DNA of 64,000 bases from Amycolatopsis solani (GTDB taxonomy: Bacteria; Actinomycetota; Actinomycetes; Mycobacteriales; Pseudonocardiaceae), in contig NZ_JAWQJT010000001.1 of the NCBI RefSeq assembly GCF_033441515.1, positions 3,038,001 to 3,102,000 of the forward strand. Reading direction: 5' to 3'. The translations under genes were made by a program, and so were the position numbers. Below are positions 44,614 to 53,715 of the stretch, one piece after another; the first letter of the stretch is position 1; every line of letters starts with the position of its first letter. The notes beneath the pieces were generated by a model, which was not told where the DNA came from, made no database searches, and worked only from the letters and a program-made list of their open reading frames with translations.

Positions 44614-45693
44614 TCACCGCAGGACGGCCGCCAGCACGTCGGTCCCCAGCGCCGTCAGCTCGGGCAGGTTCACGGAGTAGCTGACGTAACGCCCTTGCCG
44701 CCGGGTCGTGAGCAGGCCCGCGCGGCGCAGGACGGCGAGGTGGCGGGACACCTCCGGGGGTGAAAGTTCCCACGCCAGCGCCAATTCGCCGGTGGTGTGC
44801 GGACCGCGGGCCAGTGTGCGCAGCAGGCGCAGCCGGACCGGGTGGGCGAGGGCCTCCAGGCGGCGCGTGATCGTCTCCAGGGACACCGGTTCCGGCGGCC
44901 CCGGCTCCGCGACGGGGTACTGCAGCACCGGCTGCCACCCCGGCGCGTGGACCGCCACCAGGTGCGGGCGGCCGAACACACTGGGGATCAGGACGACACC
45001 GGCACCGGCGGTCGCGTTGTCTTGCAGCTTGTCCACGACGATGCCGTCGCCGTCCGGCGCCAGCGTGACGGCGCTGGAGACGGACGCGAGTGCCGCCGCG
45101 ATGCCTTGGCGTGTCAGCAGTTCGTGCTTCAGGCGGACGTCGGTGGCGAGCTGGCCGGCGACGTTCGTCCAGGCGGCGTCGAAGAAAGCTTCCGCGCACT
45201 GTTCGAGGGTGTGCCGGACCCGGGCCCGCACGGCGCCGGGGTCCGCGAGCAGCCGTTCCGCGAAGGCCTCCTGGAGCGCGCCGCGGGCCTGGGCGAGGTC
45301 CAGGGCCCGCTCGCGCGCCGTCGCGTCGGCGAGCGGTGACGGCGCGCCGAAGTGCACCCGGTTGTTGCCGCACGTCGTGACGAGCGCGGCGCTCACGTAG
45401 GTTTCGTCGTCGATCCGGTCGACGTCGTCGAGCTCCTCGGCGAGGGCCGGCCGGGGCCGGGCGGGGACGAGGAAGTCGGCGCGGGAGGACCGCCAGAGGA
45501 ACTCCGCCTCCCGGAGCCGTTCGGCCAGTTCCGGCCGCAGCCCGCCCCAGACGTCCGTGGCCCAGCCGGCGAGCCGCGGGTGGTGCCCGGGTTCGGCCAG
45601 CACGTGCAGCATCGCGGTCAGCTCGGCCAGCGGCGAGACGGCGAACCGCAGCCGCCCGGCCGGCGGGCCACCGAGGTCGATCCGCACCGTCAT
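44614..45693 (-). CDS. DUF5937/ArsR-family transcriptional regulator
   Basis: 359 residues. Residues about 1-250 form the DUF5937-like N-terminal domain (VRIDLGG, FAVSPLAELTAMLHVLAEPGHHP). Residues about 270-350 form an ArsR winged helix (LEALAHPVRLRLLRTLARGPHTTGELALAWELSPPEVSRHLAVLRRAGLL). It is divergent from an MFS transporter, with a perfect palindrome between them, the likely operator. Confidence 0.88.
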   Translation of the reverse strand: MTVRIDLGGPPAGRLRFAVSPLAELTAMLHVLAEPGHHPRLAGWATDVWGGLRPELAERLREAEFLWRSSRADFLVPARPRPALAEELDDVDRIDDETYVSAALVTTCGNNRVHFGAPSPLADATARERALDLAQARGALQEAFAERLLADPGAVRARVRHTLEQCAEAFFDAAWTNVAGQLATDVRLKHELLTRQGIAAALASVSSAVTLAPDGDGIVVDKLQDNATAGAGVVLIPSVFGRPHLVAVHAPGWQPVLQYPVAEPGPPEPVSLETITRRLEALAHPVRLRLLRTLARGPHTTGELALAWELSPPEVSRHLAVLRRAGLLTTRRQGRYVSYSVNLPELTALGTDVLAAVLR

Positions 45694-45734
45694 CCCCGCA
45701 TTCTCGCCGGACGGACGGCCGATGACCGCACCGG

Positions 45735-45751
45735 TTGACGGTGTTCGTCAA
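45735..45751. promoter_or_regulatory. Candidate ArsR operator TTGACG-GTGTT-CGTCAA
   Basis: A perfect 6-5-6 palindrome lies in the 99-base gap between the divergent ArsR and MFS genes and overlaps a TTGAC -35-like element on both strands. That geometry fits a repressor of both genes. Confidence 0.65.
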
Positions 45752-45792
45752 TCGGCGTGGCGGGACCGGCGAGCGGACGCACGGTGGGCGCC

Positions 45793-46992
45793 ATGACGAC
45801 CAAGATCCGGCCCCGCGCCCTCGTCCGGGCTTCCGGCGGCCCCCGGTACGCCGTCGCGCTGGCCGTGGACGCCCTCGGCACCGGCTTGCTGCGGCCGTTC
45901 CTGCTGCTCTACGGGGTGACGGTGCTGCGGCTGTCCGCGCCGGTCACCGGCATCGCCATGACGGCGGGCATCGTCGTGGGCCTGGTGTGCCTGCCCGCTG
46001 CCGGCCGGTGGCTGGACCGGGGCGCGCGCAGCACGGTCGTGGCGGCGTCGATGCTGGTGCGGGTGGTGGGCGTGGGCGTGCTGCTCGCTGCGCCGGCCGG
46101 GCACGCCGGGCTGTTCGCGGTGGCGGCGCTCTTCCTCGGCATCGGCAACCAGGCCTGGCCGGCCGCCCACGCGGCCGTGGTGGCGACGGTCGCCCGCGGC
46201 CGGGACCGCGACGCCGCGCTCGCGGGCGGCCGCGCACTGCGCAACGCCGCACTGGGTGTCGGCGGGCTGCTCGCCACCGCGTGCCTGGCGGGCGGCACCA
46301 CCGCGTTGCGGGCGATGGCGGCCGGCACCGGGCTCGCCTACCTCCTCGCGGCGGCGTTGGCGTGGTCGGTGCGGCTCCGCGCGGCTCCCGCCATCCCCAC
46401 CGGGGACGGCGACCGCGGGCCCGCACCCCGGCTGCGCAAGCTCCTGGCCGCCAACGTGGTCTACGTCTTCTGCCTCAACGTCCCCGAGATCGCGGTCCCG
46501 CTGGTGCTGGTGACGCAGCTGCACGCGTCCCCGGTCTGGCCGGCGGCCGTGTTCGTGGCCAACACGGTGCTGGTGGTCACGCTGCAGGTGCCGGTCACTG
46601 TGCTGCTGTCCCGCTTCCCCCGGCGGACCGCGCTGGCACTCGGCGGGGTGGTGCTGACCGCGTCCTACCTCGGCTTCCTCGCGGCCACCTCGCTCGGCGA
46701 CGGCTGGGGCGCCCCGGCCGTCGCCGCGGTCTCCGTGGTCTGCACGCTCGGCGAAGTCGTCTACGCGGGCAGCGCCACGGCGCTCGTCACCGCCCTCGCG
46801 CCGCCCCACGTCCTGGGCCGCGCGCTCGCCCGCTTCCAGCTCTCGACGGGCTTCGGCCTCGCCGTCTCCCCGGCGGTCCTCACCGCGCTCGCCGCCCGCG
46901 GCCCGGCCGTCCTGTGGGGCGGCCTCGCCGCCGCGACACTCCTGTCCGCCTCCGCCGTGGCCACCGAGCAGGACCCGGTGACGCTTCGGTGA
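45793..46992 (+). CDS. Major facilitator superfamily transporter
   Basis: 399 residues, about 12 hydrophobic segments, with GTGLLRPFLLLYGVTVL in helix 1 and RWLDRGARSTV in the first cytoplasmic loop. Most similar in pattern to drug-efflux MFS of actinomycetes. The in-frame start at 45757 is possible, but the ATG at 45793 follows GGTGGG and agrees better with the hydrophobic start. Divergent ArsR control suggests induction by its own substrate. Confidence 0.87.
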   Translation: MTTKIRPRALVRASGGPRYAVALAVDALGTGLLRPFLLLYGVTVLRLSAPVTGIAMTAGIVVGLVCLPAAGRWLDRGARSTVVAASMLVRVVGVGVLLAAPAGHAGLFAVAALFLGIGNQAWPAAHAAVVATVARGRDRDAALAGGRALRNAALGVGGLLATACLAGGTTALRAMAAGTGLAYLLAAALAWSVRLRAAPAIPTGDGDRGPAPRLRKLLAANVVYVFCLNVPEIAVPLVLVTQLHASPVWPAAVFVANTVLVVTLQVPVTVLLSRFPRRTALALGGVVLTASYLGFLAATSLGDGWGAPAVAAVSVVCTLGEVVYAGSATALVTALAPPHVLGRALARFQLSTGFGLAVSPAVLTALAARGPAVLWGGLAAATLLSASAVATEQDPVTLR

Positions 46993-47073
46993 CGGCTCGA
47001 CCACGCGCCGGGTGCCAGTCTGGGCCGGCACGGTCCCTTTGACAGGAGGGATGTCGCTCATGGGCTGCCGGCG

Positions 47074-50000
47074 ATGGCCGCGACCGCGAAGCTGACGGCG
47101 CCCGCCCGGCCCGCCCCGGCCCGGCGGCCCGCGCCCACCGTCGCGCGGGCCGCTCCGGCGCCCGCGCGCACCGGGATGCAGAGCGGCGTCGGCAACGCGG
47201 CCACCAGCCGGATCCTGGGCACCACCGGCACTTCCGCCGCGGCCCTGCTCGGCGAAGCCCCCGAGACCGCCGGGAACTCCGCGGTCGCCACCTCGCTCAC
47301 CGGGTCCCCGCCCGCGGCGGCGAACGCCGGCGGAGGATCCGGCGTCGGCGCGTGGTTCGGGCGCAAGTTCCGGGCGGCCGGCCGGTTCCTCACCGACCAG
47401 GGGTGGTCGTTGCTGGAACGGGTCGCCCCCGAGCTGGTCCCGATCCTGCGCCAGGGCGTCGGGAACTGGCTGCGGGACCAGCTCGCCGGCGCCATGCAGT
47501 CGCTCTTCGCCGTGCTGACCGCGCCGGTCCGGGCCCTCGACAGCGCCGTCGGCGCGCTGAAGCTCTTCTTCGCCGGGCTGGTCGGCTGGATGCGGACCGG
47601 CGTGGCGAAGATCGTCAGCACCAGCTGCGTGGTGCTGTCCGGCGCGGCCGACCGCGTCACCCACGTCGTCGACGGGATCGACACGGCCGAGACCGGGGTG
47701 CTGGGGAAGCTCAAGGACCTGGCGAGCGGCGCGGGGAAGTTCCTCGGCGGGCTGTGGGACCGGCTCGGCGCGCCGGTGGCCGACCTGCTCGGCCGGGCGG
47801 GCTCGGCGGCTTGGGCGCGGATCCAGCAGGTCGCGCAGTGGCTGTGGGACAAGACCCAGCCCATCCGCGACACCGCCGCGGCCGCGTGGGGCTGGCTCAA
47901 GGACGTCATCGGCATCGGCGACGGGCCCGACGGCCGCAACGGGATCATCCAGTGGGTCCAGGCCCGCGCGCAGGACGCGTGGAACTGGCTCAAGGCCAAG
48001 CTGGGCCCGATCGCCACGCCGTTGAAGATCGCCGGTGGCGTGCTCCTGCTGCTCTCGCCCGCCGGACCGTTCCTCGCGGCGGGCGCGGCGGCCTACGGCG
48101 TGCTCAAGGGCGCGCGGTGGCTGTGGGAGAACCTGAGCGAACCCGAGTCTCTGGTCCGGATGCGCAAGGCGCTGGTCAACGACATCCTGCCGCCGCTGAT
48201 CGAGGGCGTCGGCACCGTCGCCGGGAAGCTCAAGGACGGGGCGAACTGGCTGGGTGGCGTGCTCACCACGGCGTGGCAGGACCTCCGCAAGCTGGCCGGC
48301 GCCCTCTCCGCGCCGATCCTCGGGCCGCTGCGGGAACTCGTGGACTGGCTGGGGCAGCAAGCCGCCGGGCTGCTCGACTGGGTCAACCGGAACGTGCTCC
48401 CGCTGAGCGACCTCGTCGCCACCGGCCTCACCCACCTGCGCCGGCTCGGCACCTTGCTGCTGACCGTGCTGAAGAAGGTCATTTCCGTCGTGGCCAACCC
48501 CTTCGGCATCGTCGGGCTCATCGAGGGCGCGGCGTGGCGCGCCCTGCCGTCGTGCATGCGGCGGCCGATCCTGCGGTTCCTGCTCACCATCGTCAAGGGC
48601 GCGCTCAGGCTGATGCCCGTCACCCTGCTCGGGCCGCTCGGCGCGGTCATCAGGGAAGCGCTGATCGGGTTCGTCGACCGGGCCCTGGAGAACGAAAGCC
48701 TGGCCAACCTGGAGCAGCTGGCGAACCGCTTCGCCAAGATCGCCACCGAAGGCAGCTGGGACTTCACGGTCGGCTACGGGCTGGGGATCCTGAAGGGCGT
48801 CTGGGACGGCATCAGCGGCCCGTTCATCCTGCTGTGGGACATCGCGAAGCTCATCGGCAACGCGATCGCGTGGCTGGCGAAGACCGTCGTCCACGGCCTG
48901 CCGCCGGCACTGCGGGAACTCGTCGTCGCCATCCGGGCGACCTGGGAAACGATCGCGAAGGACATCTGGCCGGCCGTCCGGACGTTCTTCGCGGGCCCGA
49001 TCGACGTGCGGCGCATCATCCAGCTGGTCCGCGGCGTCATGGACCAGGTCGCCCGCGCCGCCCGCGCGGCCGGAGCCCAGGTTTTCGACAGCGTCGTCAA
49101 GTTCCTGCGCCAGCCCGACCGCAAACTCGGCGAGTCCATCGGCTACGTCACCGGTGTCGTCGTCTTCGAAGTCACGTTGATCGTGCTCACCGCCGGCGGC
49201 TACGCGGCCAAACCGATCATCCAGCGCGTCGCGGCGTTGTTCACGAAGGCCGCTACGCGGATCACTGAGCTGCTGTCGGCGTTGGGGTCGTTGCTGCCGC
49301 GGATCAGCCGGATCCTGCGGACGGTGCGGGAATTCGCCGCCGACAACGCGGCGCTGAAACGCATCGTCGCGGGTGTCGAGTGGATCTTCCAGAAGTTCCT
49401 GGCCTACCTGCGGATGTCCTACGGCGTCGGCCGCGGGGGCCAGGGCACCGCCGAGGCGGCCGCGGCACGCGGCGGCCAGGAGGTCGTCCGGAACGTCGCG
49501 ACCAGTCTCGAAGAGGTCCGGCGGGTGTTCCTCCGGGGCACGAGGGTCAACATCGACGCCGACCTGGCCAATTCCTTCCTCCGGGCCGCGGACCGGGCCA
49601 TGGCCGAGGAGAGGATCGCGTTGTACGCGGGGACGCTGGAACAGAAGAAGGCGGCGCTGACCGCCCTCCTGCGGCGTCACGCACCGGCCGGCTACGACGT
49701 CGAGGCGCGTGTCACGGCTCTGCTCGAACGGCTGGAGCGTGAAGGCATCGCCGGCCTGTACGACCCGGTGACCAACACGATCATCGTGCGCGGCAACCGG
49801 ACGGCCGCCTCGATCGCGGCGACGCTCGCCCACGAACTCACCCACCAGCTGCAGCACGCCCGCGTCGGCCTGGGCACCATGCGGAAGATCGACATCGAGT
49901 TCCAGGCCTTCTACCTGCAGAAGCTGTTCCTGCAAAGCCTGGACCTGCCCCTGCACCGCATCCCCGAGAACTACCGCTGGCTGGTCAACGCCGACTTCGC

Positions 50001-50115
50001 GGCGATCAGGAAGTACGTGGAGGATGCGTACAAGCCCCGCGCCGGCGGGAGCCCCTACTTCAAGAACCTCGAGGAGTCGGCCGCGTGGATTCTCAAGAAG
50101 CTGAAGGAACTGTGA
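47074..50115 (+). CDS. Large helical toxin-like protein with C-terminal HELTH metallopeptidase, eCIS-cargo-like N-terminus
   Basis: 1013 residues. The first 80 residues are Pro/Ala-rich and carry two copies of a GNxAxxxxL motif (VGNAATSRIL about 39-48, AGNSAVATSL about 66-75), the form that opens many eCIS cargo proteins with DUF4157-like parts. Residues about 85-750 are long tryptophan- and glycine-rich amphipathic helices, including hydrophobic stretches (LLLLSPAGPFLAAGAAAYG). Residues about 870-1013 hold AATLAHELTHQLQH (HELTH 920-924), a zinc-peptidase signature. No eCIS structural genes are in the window. AGGAGG at 47044 is too far from this ATG; a 14-codon ORF from 47051 overlaps it. The next gene overlaps its stop. 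Confidence 0.75.
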   Translation: MAATAKLTAPARPAPARRPAPTVARAAPAPARTGMQSGVGNAATSRILGTTGTSAAALLGEAPETAGNSAVATSLTGSPPAAANAGGGSGVGAWFGRKFRAAGRFLTDQGWSLLERVAPELVPILRQGVGNWLRDQLAGAMQSLFAVLTAPVRALDSAVGALKLFFAGLVGWMRTGVAKIVSTSCVVLSGAADRVTHVVDGIDTAETGVLGKLKDLASGAGKFLGGLWDRLGAPVADLLGRAGSAAWARIQQVAQWLWDKTQPIRDTAAAAWGWLKDVIGIGDGPDGRNGIIQWVQARAQDAWNWLKAKLGPIATPLKIAGGVLLLLSPAGPFLAAGAAAYGVLKGARWLWENLSEPESLVRMRKALVNDILPPLIEGVGTVAGKLKDGANWLGGVLTTAWQDLRKLAGALSAPILGPLRELVDWLGQQAAGLLDWVNRNVLPLSDLVATGLTHLRRLGTLLLTVLKKVISVVANPFGIVGLIEGAAWRALPSCMRRPILRFLLTIVKGALRLMPVTLLGPLGAVIREALIGFVDRALENESLANLEQLANRFAKIATEGSWDFTVGYGLGILKGVWDGISGPFILLWDIAKLIGNAIAWLAKTVVHGLPPALRELVVAIRATWETIAKDIWPAVRTFFAGPIDVRRIIQLVRGVMDQVARAARAAGAQVFDSVVKFLRQPDRKLGESIGYVTGVVVFEVTLIVLTAGGYAAKPIIQRVAALFTKAATRITELLSALGSLLPRISRILRTVREFAADNAALKRIVAGVEWIFQKFLAYLRMSYGVGRGGQGTAEAAAARGGQEVVRNVATSLEEVRRVFLRGTRVNIDADLANSFLRAADRAMAEERIALYAGTLEQKKAALTALLRRHAPAGYDVEARVTALLERLEREGIAGLYDPVTNTIIVRGNRTAASIAATLAHELTHQLQHARVGLGTMRKIDIEFQAFYLQKLFLQSLDLPLHRIPENYRWLVNADFAAIRKYVEDAYKPRAGGSPYFKNLEESAAWILKKLKEL

Positions 50116-50642
50116 ACGCCACGATCGCCCGGCGTCTCGTCACCGACTTCTTGCTGCCCGACGGTGACGAGGTCATCGAGGTCATGCCCGGCGAGGTGGC
50201 CTCGATCGTGGTCACCGGCCGGGCCGACTGGCGGGTGGAGCCCCTCCGGGAGATCGGCACGACGGAGACCAGCCCCGGCTACCGGTTGTTCGTCGCGGAG
50301 TCGGCGATGACCGACGTCGGCGATCCGGAGGACGGGTTCGCGGTCCTGCCCGACGGCCGGGCCTTCCACCTCAACGATCCGGCACAGCTGAAAGCTTTCC
50401 ACCGGCGGGTCGGAACCGGCCCGCTGGAGACGGCGTTCCTGGTCGCGTCGTACGTGGAACCGCAACCCGCGCCGCGTTTCCTCGTCACCGGTCCCGACCC
50501 CGAGCCACCCGTTCTCACCGGGGACGGACCCACCCGGGTCACCTTGTGCACCTACACCCGGCGGGGCGAAGGGGAACGGGCTTACGAGCGCTGGGAAGTA
50601 GCCGTGGGCGAGGACGTCGAGTGGACCCGCGCGAACCTCTGA
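50112..50642 (+). CDS. Partner protein of the eCIS-like toxin (hypothetical)
   Basis: 176 residues. Its GTG overlaps the toxin TGA in a GTGA junction, so expression is strictly coupled. It reads FLLPDGDEVIEVMPGEVASIVVTG, GYRLFVAESAMTD, and ends YERWEVAVGEDVEWTRANL: a soluble, acidic, beta-rich protein with no motif I know. Candidate immunity, chaperone or loading factor, by position only. Confidence 0.65.
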   Translation: MNATIARRLVTDFLLPDGDEVIEVMPGEVASIVVTGRADWRVEPLREIGTTETSPGYRLFVAESAMTDVGDPEDGFAVLPDGRAFHLNDPAQLKAFHRRVGTGPLETAFLVASYVEPQPAPRFLVTGPDPEPPVLTGDGPTRVTLCTYTRRGEGERAYERWEVAVGEDVEWTRANL

Positions 50643-50665
50643 CCCCGGCCACATCGGACACCGTT

Positions 50666-51517
50666 TCAGAACAACGTGGCGGGCTCGATCGGCTCCGGCT
50701 CCGGCAGGGCCTCCAATTCCGGCACCAGCGCGCGCACCTCGTCGTGGAAGCGGCGGGCGAGGGCCGGGGCGTCGTGGTTGTCGGGGGTGTGGACGAACAC
50801 CGTCGGGGTGCGGCCCTCGCGCAGCCAGCCGGCCACCGTCGTGAGCCAGGGTTGCCAGCCCTCGACCGTTTCCGCTTCCGCGTCGCGGCCCAGGTAGCGG
50901 ACGACGGGGTGGCCGGTCAGTGCCTTCGTCCGGCGGGGGAGGCGGGGTTTCTTGGCCCAGGCCTCCTGTTCGCCCTCGCTGGTCGGCGGGCTGCGGAAGA
51001 AAACCGTGGTGTCGAAGGGCACCCACTCGGCGTCCGCGGCGGCCAGTGCTCCCTCCAGCAGGGACGTCGAGCGTTCGTCGGTGAAGAAGTCGGGGTGGCG
51101 CACCTCCACCGCGCGGCGGCGGCCGGCGGGGAGGCGGCGCAGGAAGCGGGTGAGGGCGTCGACGTCCGCCGGGCCGAACGAGCCGGGGAGCTGGGTCCAC
51201 AGGACCGCTCGGTCGCCCAGGGGTTCCATCGCGTTCAGGAACGCGCGCATTTCGGTCTCGACGCCGGCGAACCGGCGCTCGTGCGTGACGACCTTGGGCA
51301 GCTTGACGACGAACCGGAAGGCCGGATCGGTTTGCCGGGCCCAGGTTTCGACAGTGTCGCGGGCGGGAGTCGCGTAGAAGGTCGTGTTGCCTTCGACCGC
51401 GTTGCACCAGCCGGCGTAGGCGCGCAGGCGCTCCTTGGCCGGCAGCGACGGCGGCAGGAACCGGCCGGGCCAGGCCTTGTGGGTCCACATCGCACAGCCG
51501 ACGTGTAGACGTGCCAC
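50666..51517 (-). CDS. DUF72-family protein
   Basis: 283 residues with the family opening HVGCAMWTHKAWPGRFLPP, then YAGWCNAVEGNTTFYATPARDTVETWA and FRFVVKLPKVVTH. DUF72 proteins form a TIM-barrel-like fold of unknown activity. GTG start after GAGAGGAA. Convergent with the toxin partner gene. Confidence 0.88.
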   Translation of the reverse strand: MARLHVGCAMWTHKAWPGRFLPPSLPAKERLRAYAGWCNAVEGNTTFYATPARDTVETWARQTDPAFRFVVKLPKVVTHERRFAGVETEMRAFLNAMEPLGDRAVLWTQLPGSFGPADVDALTRFLRRLPAGRRRAVEVRHPDFFTDERSTSLLEGALAAADAEWVPFDTTVFFRSPPTSEGEQEAWAKKPRLPRRTKALTGHPVVRYLGRDAEAETVEGWQPWLTTVAGWLREGRTPTVFVHTPDNHDAPALARRFHDEVRALVPELEALPEPEPIEPATLF

Positions 51518-51563
51518 TGACTTCAGTTCCTCTCGATGACTTCTTCGCCCCGGCCGGCCGAGT

Positions 51564-51965
51564 CTAGCGGTCCAGCAGCCGCCGGAAGTGGTCCGGCAGC
51601 GGCAGCTCCCGGGCCTGCGCCCGGGTCAGCCAGGCGAAATCGTCGTGCTCCGCCGGGTTGAGCACGACCTCGCGCGTCCCGATCTCCTCGACCCCGTGGA
51701 CCACGGCGTGGATCCGGAGGTCCCGCCCCGCGATGTCCGGCCACTCGTCGCGCGCCAGTTCGGCCGTGACGCGAACCGCCAGCCCGGTTTCCTCGGCCGC
51801 CTCCCGGACCGCCGTCGTCTCGTCGGGTTCGCCCGGCTCGACCGTGCCGCCCGGCAGTTCCCACTGGCCCGCGCGGAACACGCCGGCGGCGCGGCGGAGG
51901 AACAGCACCCGCTCGCCGCGGGCGATCCAGCAGTAGGCCAGGTGCTTTTCTTCCATGCCCGGCAT
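51564..51965 (-). CDS. NUDIX hydrolase
   Basis: 133 residues with a complete Nudix box: GGTVEPGE, then REAAEETGL (metal-binding glutamates). It hydrolyses a nucleoside diphosphate linked to another moiety; the substrate is not readable. Close to the MutT/Orf17 type by length. The unknown coiled-coil gene lies upstream on the same strand, six bases away. Confidence 0.9.
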   Translation of the reverse strand: MPGMEEKHLAYCWIARGERVLFLRRAAGVFRAGQWELPGGTVEPGEPDETTAVREAAEETGLAVRVTAELARDEWPDIAGRDLRIHAVVHGVEEIGTREVVLNPAEHDDFAWLTRAQARELPLPDHFRRLLDR

Positions 51966-51971
51966 TCTCGC

Positions 51972-53639
51972 TCAGTTGGTCTTGGACGTCGGCAGGTGGG
52001 CGCCCAGGTAGCCGACGTACACCGTGCCCGTCCGGTCGGTGTCGTCGAGGAAGTGCAGCCGCGGGGCCGGCGCTTTGAAGCGCTCCAAGGCGATGTGGGC
52101 GCCGAAGTAGTCGCGGCCGCAGGGACTGGTGCGGGGGTCGACGCGGAACGTCCTGGCCTGGCGCAGCCGCTCGTTCGTGGTCACCGTGTCCGACTCGGCC
52201 AGCGCGATGATGTTGGCGCTGATCAGCGAACCCGGCTGGCCGGTGCGGGCGAACGCGAGCACGTCCGACAGCCCGGGGCCCGGGTCCTGGCCCGCGTGGA
52301 GCAACGAGGTCCGCGCGCTCGCGTACGCGTCCAACGTCCGAAGCGCGTCCCACGCCTTGCGGCGCCAGGCGGCGGCTTTCGGGTGGTGGTCGAGGATCGC
52401 GGCCGGTGCCGGGTCGGCGGTGAGCGCGAGGTGCTTCAGCGACGCCGTCGCGGCCGCGATCAGTTCGGCGAAGCTGGGGAACTCCTCCGGCGGCCGTCCG
52501 GCGGCGGCCACTTCGTCGTCCGCGTCGTGGTGGCGGGCGAGGCGGCCCGCCAGCAACCCGTTGACACGCCGGAGTTCGTCGCGCTCGGCCTCGGTCTCCT
52601 CGAACGCGCGCGCGTAGTCGTCGACCTCCTCCTGCAACTGCGCGAGCTGCTTCCGCAGGCACACGACGTCGGTCGCGGAGACGTCCTCGAGCCGGCCGCG
52701 CAACGCCTTCACCTCGCAGGCGTGGCGATCGCGCTCTTCGGCGTGCGCCTTGGCTTTCTTGCGCAGGATCGTGATGACCCGGCGGGCCTCGGCCAGCTCG
52801 CGCGCGGCGTGGCCGAGCTTTTCGGTCAGTCCGGCGTCCGGCCGGGCGGGCGAAACGAACGGATCGGCCGCGTACCAGGCGCGAACGCTCGCCACCTCGG
52901 CCCATTCGTCGGGCAGTGGCGTCCGGCCGCGTGCCTGGATGAGCTGCGTGATCGCGCCTTCCAGCGCTTCGCCGGACACGGGGCTGGCGGTCTCGACGAA
53001 GTCCGGGAGCTGGTCGCACGGCGGCGCGTAGAGCCGCGCGCCCGCCGGTACCGCGCAGCCGAGCGGGAGGTTCCGGTTGAGCGTGCGGCGGAAGCGGTCG
53101 TCGACGTCGAAGACGTTGACCAGCCCCGGCCAGCCCGAGACGGGCACCGTCGGCGGCTCGGCCAGCACCAGCACCGCCGACGTCCGCCACGGGGCCACCA
53201 GCGCCTCGCCCAGCAGATCGGCGAGGTGGTCGCACTCCTCGCGGGACCAGCCGCGCATGGCCAGCACGGGAGTTTCGATGGGGATTTCGTCGTGGCCGCT
53301 GGCGCCCAGCTCCTCCAGCCCGATCCGGTGCGCCGGCGCGGGGTGGCAGCTGCGCCACGGCCGCGTGCACGCCGCGGCCAGCAACCACGTCACCCGGTCC
53401 TCGCCGGCGTGGTAGCAAAGGGAAAGGAACACCTGAACGGAGTAGCGGCCTTCGCCGTCGCCGTAAGCGAATTCGAGATCGCACCGGCGCGATCCGCCGT
53501 CGTCGGACGAGCCGAGATCGGTGACGGTGTAGTCGTCGTGCTGCCGCTGGCGGCTGATCAGCCTGCTGCGCAAGGCGTCGAGGGGGCGTTTTCCTTCGGT
53601 GGGGACGAGGCCGTGGTGCCAGATCCGGTGCACCCCCAC
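51972..53639 (-). CDS. Uncharacterised 555-residue protein with central coiled coil
   Basis: Residues about 1-255 form a mixed alpha/beta N-terminal region (CDLEFAYGDGEGRYSVQVFLSLCYH). Residues about 265-395 form a long coiled coil (EKLGHAARELAEARRVITILRKKAKAHAEERD...). The C-terminal 60 residues read FRVDPRTSPCGRDYFGAHI...LHFLDDTDRTGTVYVGYLGAHLP. I have an impression of that C-terminal block from other bacterial proteins but cannot name the family. GTG start at 53639; GTG 53633 also possible. It precedes the NUDIX gene. Role unknown. Confidence 0.6.
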   Translation of the reverse strand: MGVHRIWHHGLVPTEGKRPLDALRSRLISRQRQHDDYTVTDLGSSDDGGSRRCDLEFAYGDGEGRYSVQVFLSLCYHAGEDRVTWLLAAACTRPWRSCHPAPAHRIGLEELGASGHDEIPIETPVLAMRGWSREECDHLADLLGEALVAPWRTSAVLVLAEPPTVPVSGWPGLVNVFDVDDRFRRTLNRNLPLGCAVPAGARLYAPPCDQLPDFVETASPVSGEALEGAITQLIQARGRTPLPDEWAEVASVRAWYAADPFVSPARPDAGLTEKLGHAARELAEARRVITILRKKAKAHAEERDRHACEVKALRGRLEDVSATDVVCLRKQLAQLQEEVDDYARAFEETEAERDELRRVNGLLAGRLARHHDADDEVAAAGRPPEEFPSFAELIAAATASLKHLALTADPAPAAILDHHPKAAAWRRKAWDALRTLDAYASARTSLLHAGQDPGPGLSDVLAFARTGQPGSLISANIIALAESDTVTTNERLRQARTFRVDPRTSPCGRDYFGAHIALERFKAPAPRLHFLDDTDRTGTVYVGYLGAHLPTSKTN

Positions 53640-53715
53640 AGGACTCAACTCCGTTCGCCGCGACGCCGACCTCAGCCGAACATAGCGGATCCTGTGACCG
53701 CTCGAACGCGGGGCG

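Noticed and set aside
45748-49956. A 1402-codon minus-strand frame across the ArsR-MFS-toxin region
   Set aside because: It is Arg/Gln/Asp-rich shadow sequence opposite well-supported genes with recognisable motifs.
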